This document shows positions 18,198-26,841 of a DNA stretch of 64,000 nt, piece after piece. Below the pieces are notes generated by a model, which worked only from the letters and a program-made list of their open reading frames with translations, made no database searches and was not told where the DNA came from. Position 1 is the stretch's first letter. Each line of letters opens with the position of its first letter. Position numbers and translations under genes: made by a program. The DNA comes from Pseudothioglobus sp905182815. GTDB taxonomy: Bacteria > Pseudomonadota > Gammaproteobacteria > PS1 > Pseudothioglobaceae. The DNA lies in the NCBI RefSeq assembly GCF_048087625.1, contig NZ_CP159805.1, forward strand, positions 620,001 to 684,000. The letters are read 5' to 3'.

Positions 18198-19853
18198 ATG
18201 AATTATAAAAAAATAATAAAATCAATTGTAGGGTATCTCAGTAAGCTTACGGTTGAACAAGAAGATGTTGTTGGTGTTGATATAACTCCAAACTGTATAC
18301 GAGTAGCACAGTTATCTTCAGCTAAGAAAAAATGGACCTTAACCAAGGTTGGTTATAAATACATCGATGGTGGCTCAAATTATTCAATTATTGAAAGCCC
18401 TGAGGGCTATGTTAATAAACTTGTTCAGCTTATAACAGCCAGTAAAATTAAGACCAAGAATGCTGCAGTTTCGATTCCTGTTAGCAGTGCAATAATTAAA
18501 GTAGTTCCACTTCCGCTGATGACAGATGAGGAGTTAAATGTAGCCATTGCATCAGACTCTCTCTGGGAGAATGCGGTACAGCTGGCAGACAACCTAGAAG
18601 ACTATTCTATTTTTTGGCAGGTGCTAAAGAGAGATACTGCTGAAAATCAAATGCATTTATTATTCGTAGCATCTAAATTAGATGATATTGATAATTACCT
18701 TAACATTGTAAGGCAGGCCGGCCTTAACCCAGTCGTTGTCGATGTTCGCTGCTTTGCAACTCGAAATGCTCTTGCACTAAGATCTGACTTAACCAAATCG
18801 GATTCCCCTGTTGCTATTGTTGAGTTTGGAGCGTTTGAAAATTATATTTTAATTCTTCATAAGGACTCACCATTCATTTCTGATATATATTTGTCCGAGA
18901 AAGATAGAAACACTCTGATGGATCAAGATTCCACCGACGAGCAAATGATGGGGATAAGTAATCGTTTCTCAATGCAGGTTAACCAAATGATTTCCTCGTA
19001 CACTGCAAAATATAAAACGCAGCCAATTGAAACCTTGCTGATCTCATCATCAATGCCAAATATTCAGAGAACTGTTGTAAATTTTAATGAAGCGCTTCCT
19101 AAAATCAATGTTGAGGTTTTTGACTCATTACTGAATGTAGAGGTACCTGAAAATTTACAAGAAAAATCATCTGCCGAACTCAACAGCTCAATATTCTCAT
19201 CTGCCTTAGGTTTGGCCACAAGAAAATTAGATGTCTTTGGCTATTATGAGTATGTTACAGGCACAAATAACATTAACCTATTGCCCAATAGGGATAGCGT
19301 AAAAAACCAAGAAAAAATGAAATTCTTGTCACGTTGGGGCGTAGTTATATTTGCAGTTTTTGTGGTTGCATTTGGGTTATGGAATTTTCTTGCTAGTGGA
19401 ACTGAGGTTGATAGAGTCGATAACCTCATGATTGAATATAACGAGCTAGAGCCTATAAGAGCAGAAAAACAAATTATATTTGAAGATTTAAATATTAAAA
19501 AACAATCACTTGAAACTATCTTAAATGCTACAAGCAATTTAACTTCAAACCAAAGGTTTATGTACTCAGTATTGGTTGGTATTAATTCTGCAATTCCAGG
19601 TAATTCTTTAAAATTAACTAAAATTGATTACAGTGGTGCTAGTGATATTGTGATTAGTGGTATTTCATCAAATGATGGGAGTATCTTAAGCTTTATAGAT
19701 AACCTAGCCATAATTGATGTAATTGATAAAGCTTCACTATCAACCATGTCTGTTAAAACTGTATCGAATCAAGAAGTTAAGTCATTTGTTATTAAAATTA
19801 TTTTAATTGAGCAAGAAACTATTGACTCAAGGGGAAAAGATAATGGCGCTTGA
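18198..19853 (+). CDS. PilM-PilN fusion protein of the pilus alignment complex
   Basis: 551 residues from the ATG at 18198 (AGGA 3 bases before it). An in-frame TTG at 18186 would add 4 residues. Residues about 20-355 are an actin-like PilM (VVGVDITPNCIRVAQLS ... AAVSIPVSSAIIKVVPLPL ... LGLATRKL). INLLPNRD at residues 359-366 is the PilN N-terminal signature, normally free to bind the PilM groove. It is followed by one membrane helix (about 380-400) and the PilN ferredoxin-like periplasmic domain. No stop or start separates the two parts. The partners PilO, PilP and PilQ follow. Confidence 0.88.
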   Translation: MNYKKIIKSIVGYLSKLTVEQEDVVGVDITPNCIRVAQLSSAKKKWTLTKVGYKYIDGGSNYSIIESPEGYVNKLVQLITASKIKTKNAAVSIPVSSAIIKVVPLPLMTDEELNVAIASDSLWENAVQLADNLEDYSIFWQVLKRDTAENQMHLLFVASKLDDIDNYLNIVRQAGLNPVVVDVRCFATRNALALRSDLTKSDSPVAIVEFGAFENYILILHKDSPFISDIYLSEKDRNTLMDQDSTDEQMMGISNRFSMQVNQMISSYTAKYKTQPIETLLISSSMPNIQRTVVNFNEALPKINVEVFDSLLNVEVPENLQEKSSAELNSSIFSSALGLATRKLDVFGYYEYVTGTNNINLLPNRDSVKNQEKMKFLSRWGVVIFAVFVVAFGLWNFLASGTEVDRVDNLMIEYNELEPIRAEKQIIFEDLNIKKQSLETILNATSNLTSNQRFMYSVLVGINSAIPGNSLKLTKIDYSGASDIVISGISSNDGSILSFIDNLAIIDVIDKASLSTMSVKTVSNQEVKSFVIKIILIEQETIDSRGKDNGA

Positions 19854-20643
19854 TATGAATGTTGATGTGGGCTCTCTAATCAAAGGTCTTTTTTCAAAGA
19901 AAGATGCAAAAGAAGGTGCTGAAAGTGCCCCTAACCCGCATACTAAAACAATACTAGTAGTTGTTGCTGTCTTTGTTTTTATTACCTTGTATGTTTATTT
20001 TGTATACCTTCCAACGAAAGAAGATTTAAGAATTAAGAATAATAAAATATCTCAAATTGAATCTATTAAATTTGAAATTAATGAGCTTTCAGTGAATATT
20101 GAGCAAATTCAAAAAGATCTAAAAATAGCTCAAGCCGAGTATGAAAGGCGCTCTACTTTATTTTATACTAACAAAGAATTGGAAGATCTTTATGGTCAAA
20201 TCAGCTTACTTGCTATGAAAAATAAGTTGACTATAACTAAAATTGAAAAGGGTATTGAAAAGCCGATTTTTTCAGATGGTAATTGTGCAAATAATTCCAT
20301 GGGCAATGAAGATGAGATTATTGATGAAGAGCAGTTTATAGATGAAGAGCAGTTTATAGATGAAGAGATGGAAGGAGCGGGGCAGCTTCAACAAGTCGGA
20401 TATTATGATTTTTCTGTCAATCTTGAAATCACTGGGAACTATTCGCAGTTCACTAATTTCAGAAATGGCTTAGCACAACTCAACAAAATTATGAATATAA
20501 ACAAAGAGTCAATTGTGGTTGGGTCAGAATCAAAAGGTGGTGACGTTAAAGTTGTAATGATAATTGCAACATATCGTCTTCCTAAGAATGAGGCAGAACA
20601 ATGTGCAGATCCAACAGTTGAAATAAATGAAGAGGAATTCTAA
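19843..20643 (+). CDS. pilO: Type IV pilus inner-membrane protein PilO
   Basis: 266 residues from the ATG at 19843, preceded by AAGGGGA with 7-base spacing and overlapping pilMN by 11 bases. A cytoplasmic N-terminus, one membrane helix (ILVVVAVFVFITLYVYFVYL), a coiled coil (KEDLRIKNNKISQIESIKFEINELS) and a ferredoxin-like domain match PilO, which pairs with PilN in the periplasm. An acidic loop carries the tandem motif IDEEQF. The C-terminal tail is also acidic. The stop overlaps the pilP start (TAATG). Confidence 0.85.
   Translation: MALDMNVDVGSLIKGLFSKKDAKEGAESAPNPHTKTILVVVAVFVFITLYVYFVYLPTKEDLRIKNNKISQIESIKFEINELSVNIEQIQKDLKIAQAEYERRSTLFYTNKELEDLYGQISLLAMKNKLTITKIEKGIEKPIFSDGNCANNSMGNEDEIIDEEQFIDEEQFIDEEMEGAGQLQQVGYYDFSVNLEITGNYSQFTNFRNGLAQLNKIMNINKESIVVGSESKGGDVKVVMIIATYRLPKNEAEQCADPTVEINEEEF
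20320..20370 (+). repeat. 18-bp tandem repeat inside pilO
   Basis: Units at 20320-20337 and 20338-20355, plus a partial third (20356-20370), encode IDEEQF, IDEEQF, IDEEM. The repeat keeps the frame and lengthens an acidic loop. The copy number could vary between strains. Confidence 0.8.
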
Positions 20644-21053
20644 TGAAAACTAAATTTGTAAGTGTCTTATATTTAATATTATTATTGGCATCATTGGCTA
20701 GTATTTCTTATGCAGCAGAAAATGCATTTGGCTCGCTTCCTTCGACTAATAATAATTCATCCCAAGGGAGTAGTTTATCGAGTGAGCCGATAGATCAAAG
20801 CCTTCACCCACTTCTTCAAAACGCAATTAGATCAAATACTATAATTGGTATTATGATCTCCCCATCGATGAAAACTGCTTTCATAAGGACGTTAACTGGC
20901 GATGAATACTTTGTGAGAATTGGAGATAAGCTAGGTAACGCAAATGGGTCAATAACAGGTATTAATTATGAAGGAATTGAGGTAACTGAAGATAGTAACG
21001 TTACATCTCTAGCTGTAAGGAATAGGAGTGTTTCAAATGCAAATTCAGAGTAA
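20643..21053 (+). CDS. pilP: Type IV pilus assembly protein PilP
   Basis: 136 residues. A signal peptide (MKTKFVSVLYLILLLASLASISYA) and a C-terminal beta domain with YFVRIGDKLGNANGSITGINYEGIEVTE match PilP, which links PilNO to the PilQ secretin. Unlike typical PilP it has no lipobox cysteine. It is also shorter than the usual 170-180 residues, mainly in the linker. Its end overlaps pilQ by 17 bases. Confidence 0.8.
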   Translation: MKTKFVSVLYLILLLASLASISYAAENAFGSLPSTNNNSSQGSSLSSEPIDQSLHPLLQNAIRSNTIIGIMISPSMKTAFIRTLTGDEYFVRIGDKLGNANGSITGINYEGIEVTEDSNVTSLAVRNRSVSNANSE

Positions 21054-22590
21054 TAAATTAATATTAGGACTACTAGTAATTTTTCTGTCATCTTGTGTGC
21101 CATTATCTGGCCAAACATTTCCATCATCTGACCTCAATAAAGGTGCTTTATTAGAGATTAATCAGGGTTCTTTATTAATCGATTCAGAAACTTTTATTGC
21201 AGATAGCAAAGAGCAGGTTAAAAATTCTGCTGAGACTGGTCCAGTTTTAGATTCTGATGCTGCTTCATATAATATTACAAAAGCAACAAATAGAAGACAA
21301 ATTGATAAAGAAGAGAAAGAAAATATACTTGTTGCGGACCAAATAGCAGATAGTAATGCTATTTTTCCTATAACAGTAAATTTTGATAATATCTCAATTC
21401 ATGATATGGCAATAATGTTTTCTGGCGCAACTGGTGTGAATATTTTAATAGGAGATGAAGTTAAAGGTGAAGTCTCTGCAAAACTTGAAAATGTGCCTTG
21501 GGATAGTGCCCTTGATTCAATTCTAAAAATTAAAGATTTAGCTAAAAGCGTAGATCCTGTTGGGAATATCATACGTATCCATAGTCGAGAGAATATTGTA
21601 GCCCAGGAAGCATTTGCTCTTGCGAGCGTTGCAACAGAGACGACATTAAGACTATCTCAACGTAGTCTTGAACCTCTTTATACTGAAATCTTTAAGTTGT
21701 ACTATACAGATGCCAGTACTATCAGCAAAGAAATCCAAAGTATTCTTAATGGCTCGTCTAGTGAAGCTGAAGAGGGCACAAGTTACGGTATCGAGATTAC
21801 TATTGATGAAAGACTTAATTACATAATCGTTAAGGCAACCAAAGAAGAGTTAGATTTAATTGAAACATTAATCGCTGAATTAGATGTAAGAATAAAACAA
21901 ATTTTAATTGAAGCCTTTATTGTTGAGGCTTCAGAGAGCTTTGGTCAGGGTCTTGGAGCAAAATTTGGAATTACTGGGCCTGACGCTAATATCTTAGGAC
22001 TTAGAGATGAAGGTAGCACTGATACTGTTGATGTAACTGGTTTGTTTGAGAATCAAGGAACTATTAATGGAAATTTGCTGGGATTAGTCCTAGGAACTTC
22101 CACTAAAAATTTAGCGATTGAATTAAAAGCAGCAGAAAGCAAGGGTATTACCAAGGTTCTATCGAACCCAAGAGTATTTACACTTGACGGGCAGAAGGCA
22201 GAAATTAAACAAGTAGATGAGATACCGTATACATTAGTTGAAGATGGAGTGGCGACGCTTGCGTTCAAGGATGCAGGGATCACATTGGAAGTAACGCCAG
22301 TGCTTGTGGGTGACGGGAATATCATCCTTACAGTTGAAGTTGAAAAATCAACCGCTGATCAAACTCAATCTGAACCATCAATAAACAAAAGCACGATCAC
22401 AACAAAATTACTAGTTCAAGATCAAACTATTGTTGTAATTGGTGGGGTGTTTACACAAGATGTCCAAGATTCAAGATCTCAAACTCCAGTATTAAGTGAC
22501 CTTCCTTTAATTGGAAATCTATTTAAAAAAGTAGATAAAAAAGAAGTTCGAAAAGAGATCCTAATTTTTCTTGCTCCTACCATAATTTAA
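21037..22590 (+). CDS. pilQ: Type IV pilus secretin PilQ
   Basis: Outer-membrane channel through which the pilus exits. 517 residues from the ATG at 21037, with AGGAG 8 bases upstream; a GTG at 21028 is the alternative. The N-terminus is a lipoprotein-type signal (GLLVIFLSSC). An STN/N0 domain (ITVNFDNISIHDMAIMFSG), a secretin N domain (YIIVKATKEELDLIETLIAELDV) and the secretin core (VLSNPRVFTLDGQKAEI ... VIGGVFTQD ... LPLIGNLFKK ... EILIFLAPTII) follow. There is no AMIN domain, so it is shorter than the Pseudomonas protein. Confidence 0.9.
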   Translation: MQIQSNKLILGLLVIFLSSCVPLSGQTFPSSDLNKGALLEINQGSLLIDSETFIADSKEQVKNSAETGPVLDSDAASYNITKATNRRQIDKEEKENILVADQIADSNAIFPITVNFDNISIHDMAIMFSGATGVNILIGDEVKGEVSAKLENVPWDSALDSILKIKDLAKSVDPVGNIIRIHSRENIVAQEAFALASVATETTLRLSQRSLEPLYTEIFKLYYTDASTISKEIQSILNGSSSEAEEGTSYGIEITIDERLNYIIVKATKEELDLIETLIAELDVRIKQILIEAFIVEASESFGQGLGAKFGITGPDANILGLRDEGSTDTVDVTGLFENQGTINGNLLGLVLGTSTKNLAIELKAAESKGITKVLSNPRVFTLDGQKAEIKQVDEIPYTLVEDGVATLAFKDAGITLEVTPVLVGDGNIILTVEVEKSTADQTQSEPSINKSTITTKLLVQDQTIVVIGGVFTQDVQDSRSQTPVLSDLPLIGNLFKKVDKKEVRKEILIFLAPTII

Positions 22591-22602
22591 TACATTATTC
22601 AT

Positions 22603-24432
22603 ATGGCGACTCTCGGTATACCATTAGAATCAGCTGAGCAAATTGCTAGCTTACTTCATAGCAATAGTTTGATAAGTGAGAGTGACTTAAAAAGCGCTAT
22701 GGTTTCGAGTGATGAGGGTGAGAAGTGCTTGATTGAAACCCTTATTGATTTTAGATTTACGGATGAAAAGACCATTGCTAATGCCATCTCAAGTAGTTAT
22801 GACATTGAGTTCTTACCCAGCCTTGATACAGAAAATATAGATTTTTCTACTTCTGATATATTACCTAAAAAATATATAACTGAAAATAGAATAGTCCCAA
22901 TTAGCATTCATGGGCACACTTTAGATGTCGCTATCTCTGAGCCATCTGCACTCAATCAAATGCAAAGTATTGCGTTGCTGACAGATAAGAAGGTTAACCC
23001 TTATCTGGTAACTATCAGTCAAATCACTAAAATTTTAGATAGCTTTAACACGATTGATCCATCATCGGCGTCAGCTCCAAGAACTCCGAAGCCTTTAAAA
23101 ACAAATAGCTCCAACCAGGCAGCTGAAAAAGAAAAAGCTATTGCAGCTGCAAAAAAATCTGAGCCTCAAATACCGACCCCACTAGCTAAGAAAGCCAAAG
23201 AGCCTGCTAAAGCTAAAGCTGCCATGAGTGATGAAGAGGTTGATGAAAAATACTCCGCTGTAGTTGTTCAATTTATTGATACAAACCTCAAAAAGGCAAT
23301 CAAAGAAGGCGTCAGTGATGTTCATTTTGAGGTTTTTAAGCATTCTGCTAGGATGCGCTTTAGGCTTGACGGCGTGTTAATGGAAGAGCCTGGAACCAGT
23401 AAAGTGTTATATGAAAATTATTCGAAAATTATTACGCGTATCAAGATTATGTCAAAGCTTGACATTGCTGAGAGAAGAAAGGCTCAAGATGGTGCTATTA
23501 CTCTAAAGGTCGATGAAAAAGAAGTCGATTTTCGAGTGTCCTGTATGCCAACAAGTTTCGGTGAAAGAGTTGTAATGCGTATTTTAGATACCGATGGAAT
23601 TGACCTTTCTATCGAAAAACTAGGGTTTCATGAGGATGATGAAAAAGCATTTATTGATGCAATCAGTTCGCCCCAAGGGATGGTTCTTGTGACCGGTCCA
23701 ACTGGCTCAGGTAAATCAACAACCCTTTATGCAGCGCTTAATAAAATAAACAAAGAAGATATTAATATTCTTACAGCTGAAGATCCTGTGGAATTCACAC
23801 TGAATGGTGTTGGCCAGGTGCATGTTAAGCCAGACTATGGGATGACCTTTGCTTCTGCACTGCGATCGTTTCTAAGGCAAGACCCTGAAGTTGTAATGGT
23901 TGGTGAGATCCGTGATCAAGAGACGGTTGAAATTGCGATTAAAGCTGCCTTAACTGGTCACCTAGTACTCTCTACGCTTCACACCAATGACGCCGTAAGT
24001 ACAATTACTCGAATTCTAAATATGGGGGTCCAGCCGTACTTAATTACGTCTGCCCTAACTCTAATTGTGGCTCAGCGTTTAGCAAGAAAAAATTGTTCAG
24101 AGTGTCTTATTGAAGACGAAGATGTTAATGAAAGTCAGCTTCGAGCTGTTGGTTTTTCTGCTGAAGAGTCTACAAGGGTTACCTTGTTTAAAGGGGGTGG
24201 GTGTGATACTTGTAATGGTACTGGCTACAAAGGTCGAAAAGGTATCTATGAGGTGCTAAGAATCTCTGAAAATTTAATTGAAGGGATTCTACAAGAGAAA
24301 ACTACTCCTGAACTGAAAAAGATTGCATTAGAAAAAGATAAATTTTTAAACATGCAGGAGATTGGTAGAACTTTTCTTAAAGACGGTTCTGTTTCCATCG
24401 ATGAATACAAAAGAATACTGATACTCGATTAA
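22603..24432 (+). CDS. pilB: Type IV pilus extension ATPase PilB
   Basis: 609-residue GspE/PilB ATPase that powers pilus extension. The N-terminal T2SSE_N-like domain is followed by a lysine- and alanine-rich linker (about 155-215) and the ATPase core with Walker A GPTGSGKSTT (residue about 365), the Asp box EDPVEFT, Walker B DPEVVMVGEIRD and the His box LSTLHTND. A zinc motif made of two CxxC pairs (CSEC and CDTC) is present. It is in an operon between pilQ and pilC. Confidence 0.94.
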   Translation: MATLGIPLESAEQIASLLHSNSLISESDLKSAMVSSDEGEKCLIETLIDFRFTDEKTIANAISSSYDIEFLPSLDTENIDFSTSDILPKKYITENRIVPISIHGHTLDVAISEPSALNQMQSIALLTDKKVNPYLVTISQITKILDSFNTIDPSSASAPRTPKPLKTNSSNQAAEKEKAIAAAKKSEPQIPTPLAKKAKEPAKAKAAMSDEEVDEKYSAVVVQFIDTNLKKAIKEGVSDVHFEVFKHSARMRFRLDGVLMEEPGTSKVLYENYSKIITRIKIMSKLDIAERRKAQDGAITLKVDEKEVDFRVSCMPTSFGERVVMRILDTDGIDLSIEKLGFHEDDEKAFIDAISSPQGMVLVTGPTGSGKSTTLYAALNKINKEDINILTAEDPVEFTLNGVGQVHVKPDYGMTFASALRSFLRQDPEVVMVGEIRDQETVEIAIKAALTGHLVLSTLHTNDAVSTITRILNMGVQPYLITSALTLIVAQRLARKNCSECLIEDEDVNESQLRAVGFSAEESTRVTLFKGGGCDTCNGTGYKGRKGIYEVLRISENLIEGILQEKTTPELKKIALEKDKFLNMQEIGRTFLKDGSVSIDEYKRILILD

Positions 24433-24443
24433 TTGGATTATAT

Positions 24444-25694
24444 ATGGCAGTAACGTACTCTTATAAAGGCATACTTGGTAATAAATATACTGAAGGCAAG
24501 GTTGTTGCTATCAATAAAGATGAGGCAGCTTTTAAGTTAAAGGAGGATAAGATTATTATTACTTCTTTAGAGAAAATATCAGGAAAAGAAGACGTCATTA
24601 AGGTAAAAAAAGAGGCAAAAGAGTCAAAAAAAGTAAAAAAGATTCCAAAAAAAGTTCCCATCACAGAGGTCATTACCTTTACCAAAAAGTTCGAAACCAT
24701 GGTCCGCGCTGGATTGCCGATTCTTGAAAGCATTAAGATGATCGAGCTCCAAACAGAGCATAAAGGCTTTAAGTTGATTGTCAATGACATCCATCAATCT
24801 GTTGAGACAGGTAACACACTGTCTGACTCTTTTGAGAAATTTCCTGGAGCGTTTGATAATATCTATATCAATCTTCTTAGGGCTGGAGAGTCGAGTGGTA
24901 AGGTGCAGCTGTTTTTGTCTAAATTAGTAATTAATATGGAGAAGCAGGAGAAAATTAAAAGCAGTATTAAGGGCGCAATGATGTACCCAATGATTCTTCT
25001 AATTGTCGCCATGGCGGTGGTTACTTTGATGCTTGTTTTTGTTGTTCCTGTATTCGAAGAAATGTTCGAAGGTAAGGCTGGCGGCCTTCCAGCTGCAACG
25101 CAGGCCGTTGTTAACATTAGTAACTTTCTTCGAAACCCACTAAAAGGCGGCGTCCTTGCAATTTCAATAGTGGTTATATTCATGTCTACATCATTTGCAA
25201 TCAATAAAAACTTTAAGATTAAGATGGCGTGGCATAAATTAGTCCTTAAATTACCCCTATTTGGGGGTTTAGTTCTTAAATCATCTATTTCTAAGATTGC
25301 GATGATTCAGGGCAACTTGAGAGCGGCAGGGGTTCCTGAAATGGAGGCTTTGGATATTGCAGCGAGTGCCAGCAATAATCTTGTGATCAAGGAGGCGATG
25401 GTGAACGTGCGTCGCGGCGTTTTTTCAGGGGAGCCGTTATCTCAGTTGTTTGAAAAAACCCCAAAAATCTTTCCTGCTTCTTTTGTGGCCCTTGTTTCAG
25501 TTGGTGAGAGGACCGGTAATATGGAAGAAATGTACGGCTCAATTGCGAGCTATTATGAGGGTGAGATGGATATTGTAATTGAAAAATTGACCGCTATGCT
25601 TGAGCCAATAATGATGGTCTTTATGGGCGTTACGGTAGGCGGGATATTGGTTGCGATGTACACCCCAATGTTTGCAATGGGAGATACATTTTAA
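24444..25694 (+). CDS. pilC: Type IV pilus inner-membrane platform protein PilC
   Basis: 416 residues with the GspF/PilC layout: two homologous helical cytoplasmic domains (TFTKKFETMVRAGLPILESI and KIAMIQGNLRAAGVPEMEALDI), each followed by membrane helices, and a last helix near the C-terminus (MMVFMGVTVGGILVAMYTPMF). It couples PilB and PilT to pilin assembly. It is the last gene of the operon. The opposite-strand pilin gene ends 26 bases downstream. Confidence 0.94.
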   Translation: MAVTYSYKGILGNKYTEGKVVAINKDEAAFKLKEDKIIITSLEKISGKEDVIKVKKEAKESKKVKKIPKKVPITEVITFTKKFETMVRAGLPILESIKMIELQTEHKGFKLIVNDIHQSVETGNTLSDSFEKFPGAFDNIYINLLRAGESSGKVQLFLSKLVINMEKQEKIKSSIKGAMMYPMILLIVAMAVVTLMLVFVVPVFEEMFEGKAGGLPAATQAVVNISNFLRNPLKGGVLAISIVVIFMSTSFAINKNFKIKMAWHKLVLKLPLFGGLVLKSSISKIAMIQGNLRAAGVPEMEALDIAASASNNLVIKEAMVNVRRGVFSGEPLSQLFEKTPKIFPASFVALVSVGERTGNMEEMYGSIASYYEGEMDIVIEKLTAMLEPIMMVFMGVTVGGILVAMYTPMFAMGDTF

Positions 25695-25720
25695 GTATCT
25701 ACCTTTGGGCTATCTAAATC

Positions 25721-26101
25721 CTAAGGGCACTGACCACCACTCTTTAAATCATTGTTCTCAGTGAGGCAGAACCTCGTTACGTTTTGCCCGCTTTTTTCCA
25801 CTGCAACTGCCTGAAACCCGCTAGGGTGATTTAAAACCCGGTAATTATAGGGACCATTGAGGTCTAGTGTATTTTTGTTAAATAGATTGGTATTAATGTT
25901 TGCAGTACTAGTAGAATAATAGTAACTATTATTATCAGAAAAGTAGCTAGCCTCCATCAATGCAATTGACCTCAGATTATTCTTGGCGACATCTTCTTTC
26001 GAGCCTTGAATATAGCCGTTGTACATTGGCACGCCAACACCCGCTAAAATACCAATTATAGCAACCACAATAAGAAGCTCTATAAGTGTAAAACCCGCCA
26101 T
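25721..26101 (-). CDS. Second type IV pilin (PilA/PilE-like)
   Basis: 126 residues if it starts at the ATG at 26101, giving MAG then FTLIELLIVVAIIGILAGVGVPMYNGYI. A three-residue leader without basic residues is short. The frame is open further upstream (a possible start up to 26185, inside the previous gene), so a longer leader ending KENIKTRFMAG cannot be excluded. The C-terminal disulfide is likely between FCLTE and GGQCP. The first 35 mature residues are nearly identical to the other pilin, but the heads differ. It lies 37 bases downstream of that gene, with a hairpin over its start codon. Confidence 0.83.
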   Translation of the reverse strand: MAGFTLIELLIVVAIIGILAGVGVPMYNGYIQGSKEDVAKNNLRSIALMEASYFSDNNSYYYSTSTANINTNLFNKNTLDLNGPYNYRVLNHPSGFQAVAVEKSGQNVTRFCLTENNDLKSGGQCP

Positions 26102-26113
26102 AAAGCGGGTTTT
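26090..26113 (-). promoter_or_regulatory. Hairpin over the second pilin start codon
   Basis: AAAACCCGC (26090-26098) and GCGGGTTTT (26105-26113) form a perfect 9-bp stem with a 6-base loop. On the minus strand the loop contains the ATG of the second pilin (26101-26099). It could act as an attenuator between the two pilin genes or hide the start codon. Confidence 0.65.
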
Positions 26114-26138
26114 AATATTTTCTTTAAAAGTGATAATC

Positions 26139-26618
26139 TTACTCTTTTGTAATATAATCATAGCCACTAACTGGAGCATAGCCACTACCAGTATCTGTTC
26201 TTATCCAAATGCGATTTACACCTCCAGCAGTAGTAGAACCGATGGCAGTTTGACCATCTGCAGGACTTGAAGAAGTTGTGGTAGCGATTCCACCATATGG
26301 GTTCTTGCTAATACTGTTAAAGTATGTTCTGAACCAACTAGCCCACGAGGACACACTTCCACTACAAGCTCGGGGAGTACTACCCAGCTCAACAGATGTA
26401 GAACCTGTAGCACATTTAGTAAGCGTTGCTGCTACAAAAGATTTTACGTTTTTGTGGTTTGTTGCAGCACTTTTCACTTTGGCATCCGCCATATAGCCGT
26501 TGTACATTGGAACACCAACTCCAGCAAGAATTCCAATAATTGCAACTACGATTAAAAGCTCAATTAACGTAAAAGCTTTTTTCTTTGTATCTTTAATCAT
26601 ACTAGTAATAGTTTTCAT
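26139..26618 (-). CDS. pilA: Major type IV pilin
   Basis: 159 residues from the ATG at 26618, with AAGGA 4 bases before it; an ATG at 26639 is an alternative. The leader KDTKKKA has Ala rather than Gly at -1, followed by FTLIELLIVVAIIGILAGVGVPMYNGYM with Glu5. The globular head has two cysteines (LTKCAT and RACSGS) and a Ser/Thr/Gly-rich region. It is first in a two-pilin unit, far enough from pilC to have its own promoter, and shares its upstream element with pilMN. Confidence 0.88.
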   Translation of the reverse strand: MKTITSMIKDTKKKAFTLIELLIVVAIIGILAGVGVPMYNGYMADAKVKSAATNHKNVKSFVAATLTKCATGSTSVELGSTPRACSGSVSSWASWFRTYFNSISKNPYGGIATTTSSSPADGQTAIGSTTAGGVNRIWIRTDTGSGYAPVSGYDYITKE

Positions 26619-26740
26619 TTTTTCCTTTTTATAATTCATTAATTATTAACTTTACTCAATTTATTTTCTGGAAATTCACCGAGCAAAAAAGACTGTCTAT
26701 TTTTTTTTTGAAAAAATAATCATCCAGATCCTTAATGAAG

Positions 26741-26816
26741 GGAATATACCTTTAATGGTTGTTTATCAACCCGGATTTAACAATGGTTTTTATTGACCCC
26801 TTATAATGATTCATTA
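26741..26816 (-). promoter_or_regulatory. Shared pilus promoter element upstream of pilA
   Basis: Reverse-complement match to 18011-18085 over about 75 bases, including TGTTAAATCCGGGTT and TTAAAGGTATATT. It points toward the pilin genes and ends about 120 bases before the pilin start, the same geometry as at pilMN. I could not place a sigma-54 -24/-12 motif in it. Confidence 0.7.
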
Positions 26817-26841
26817 TTAATTAAGTGGTTTAAACAAAGAA

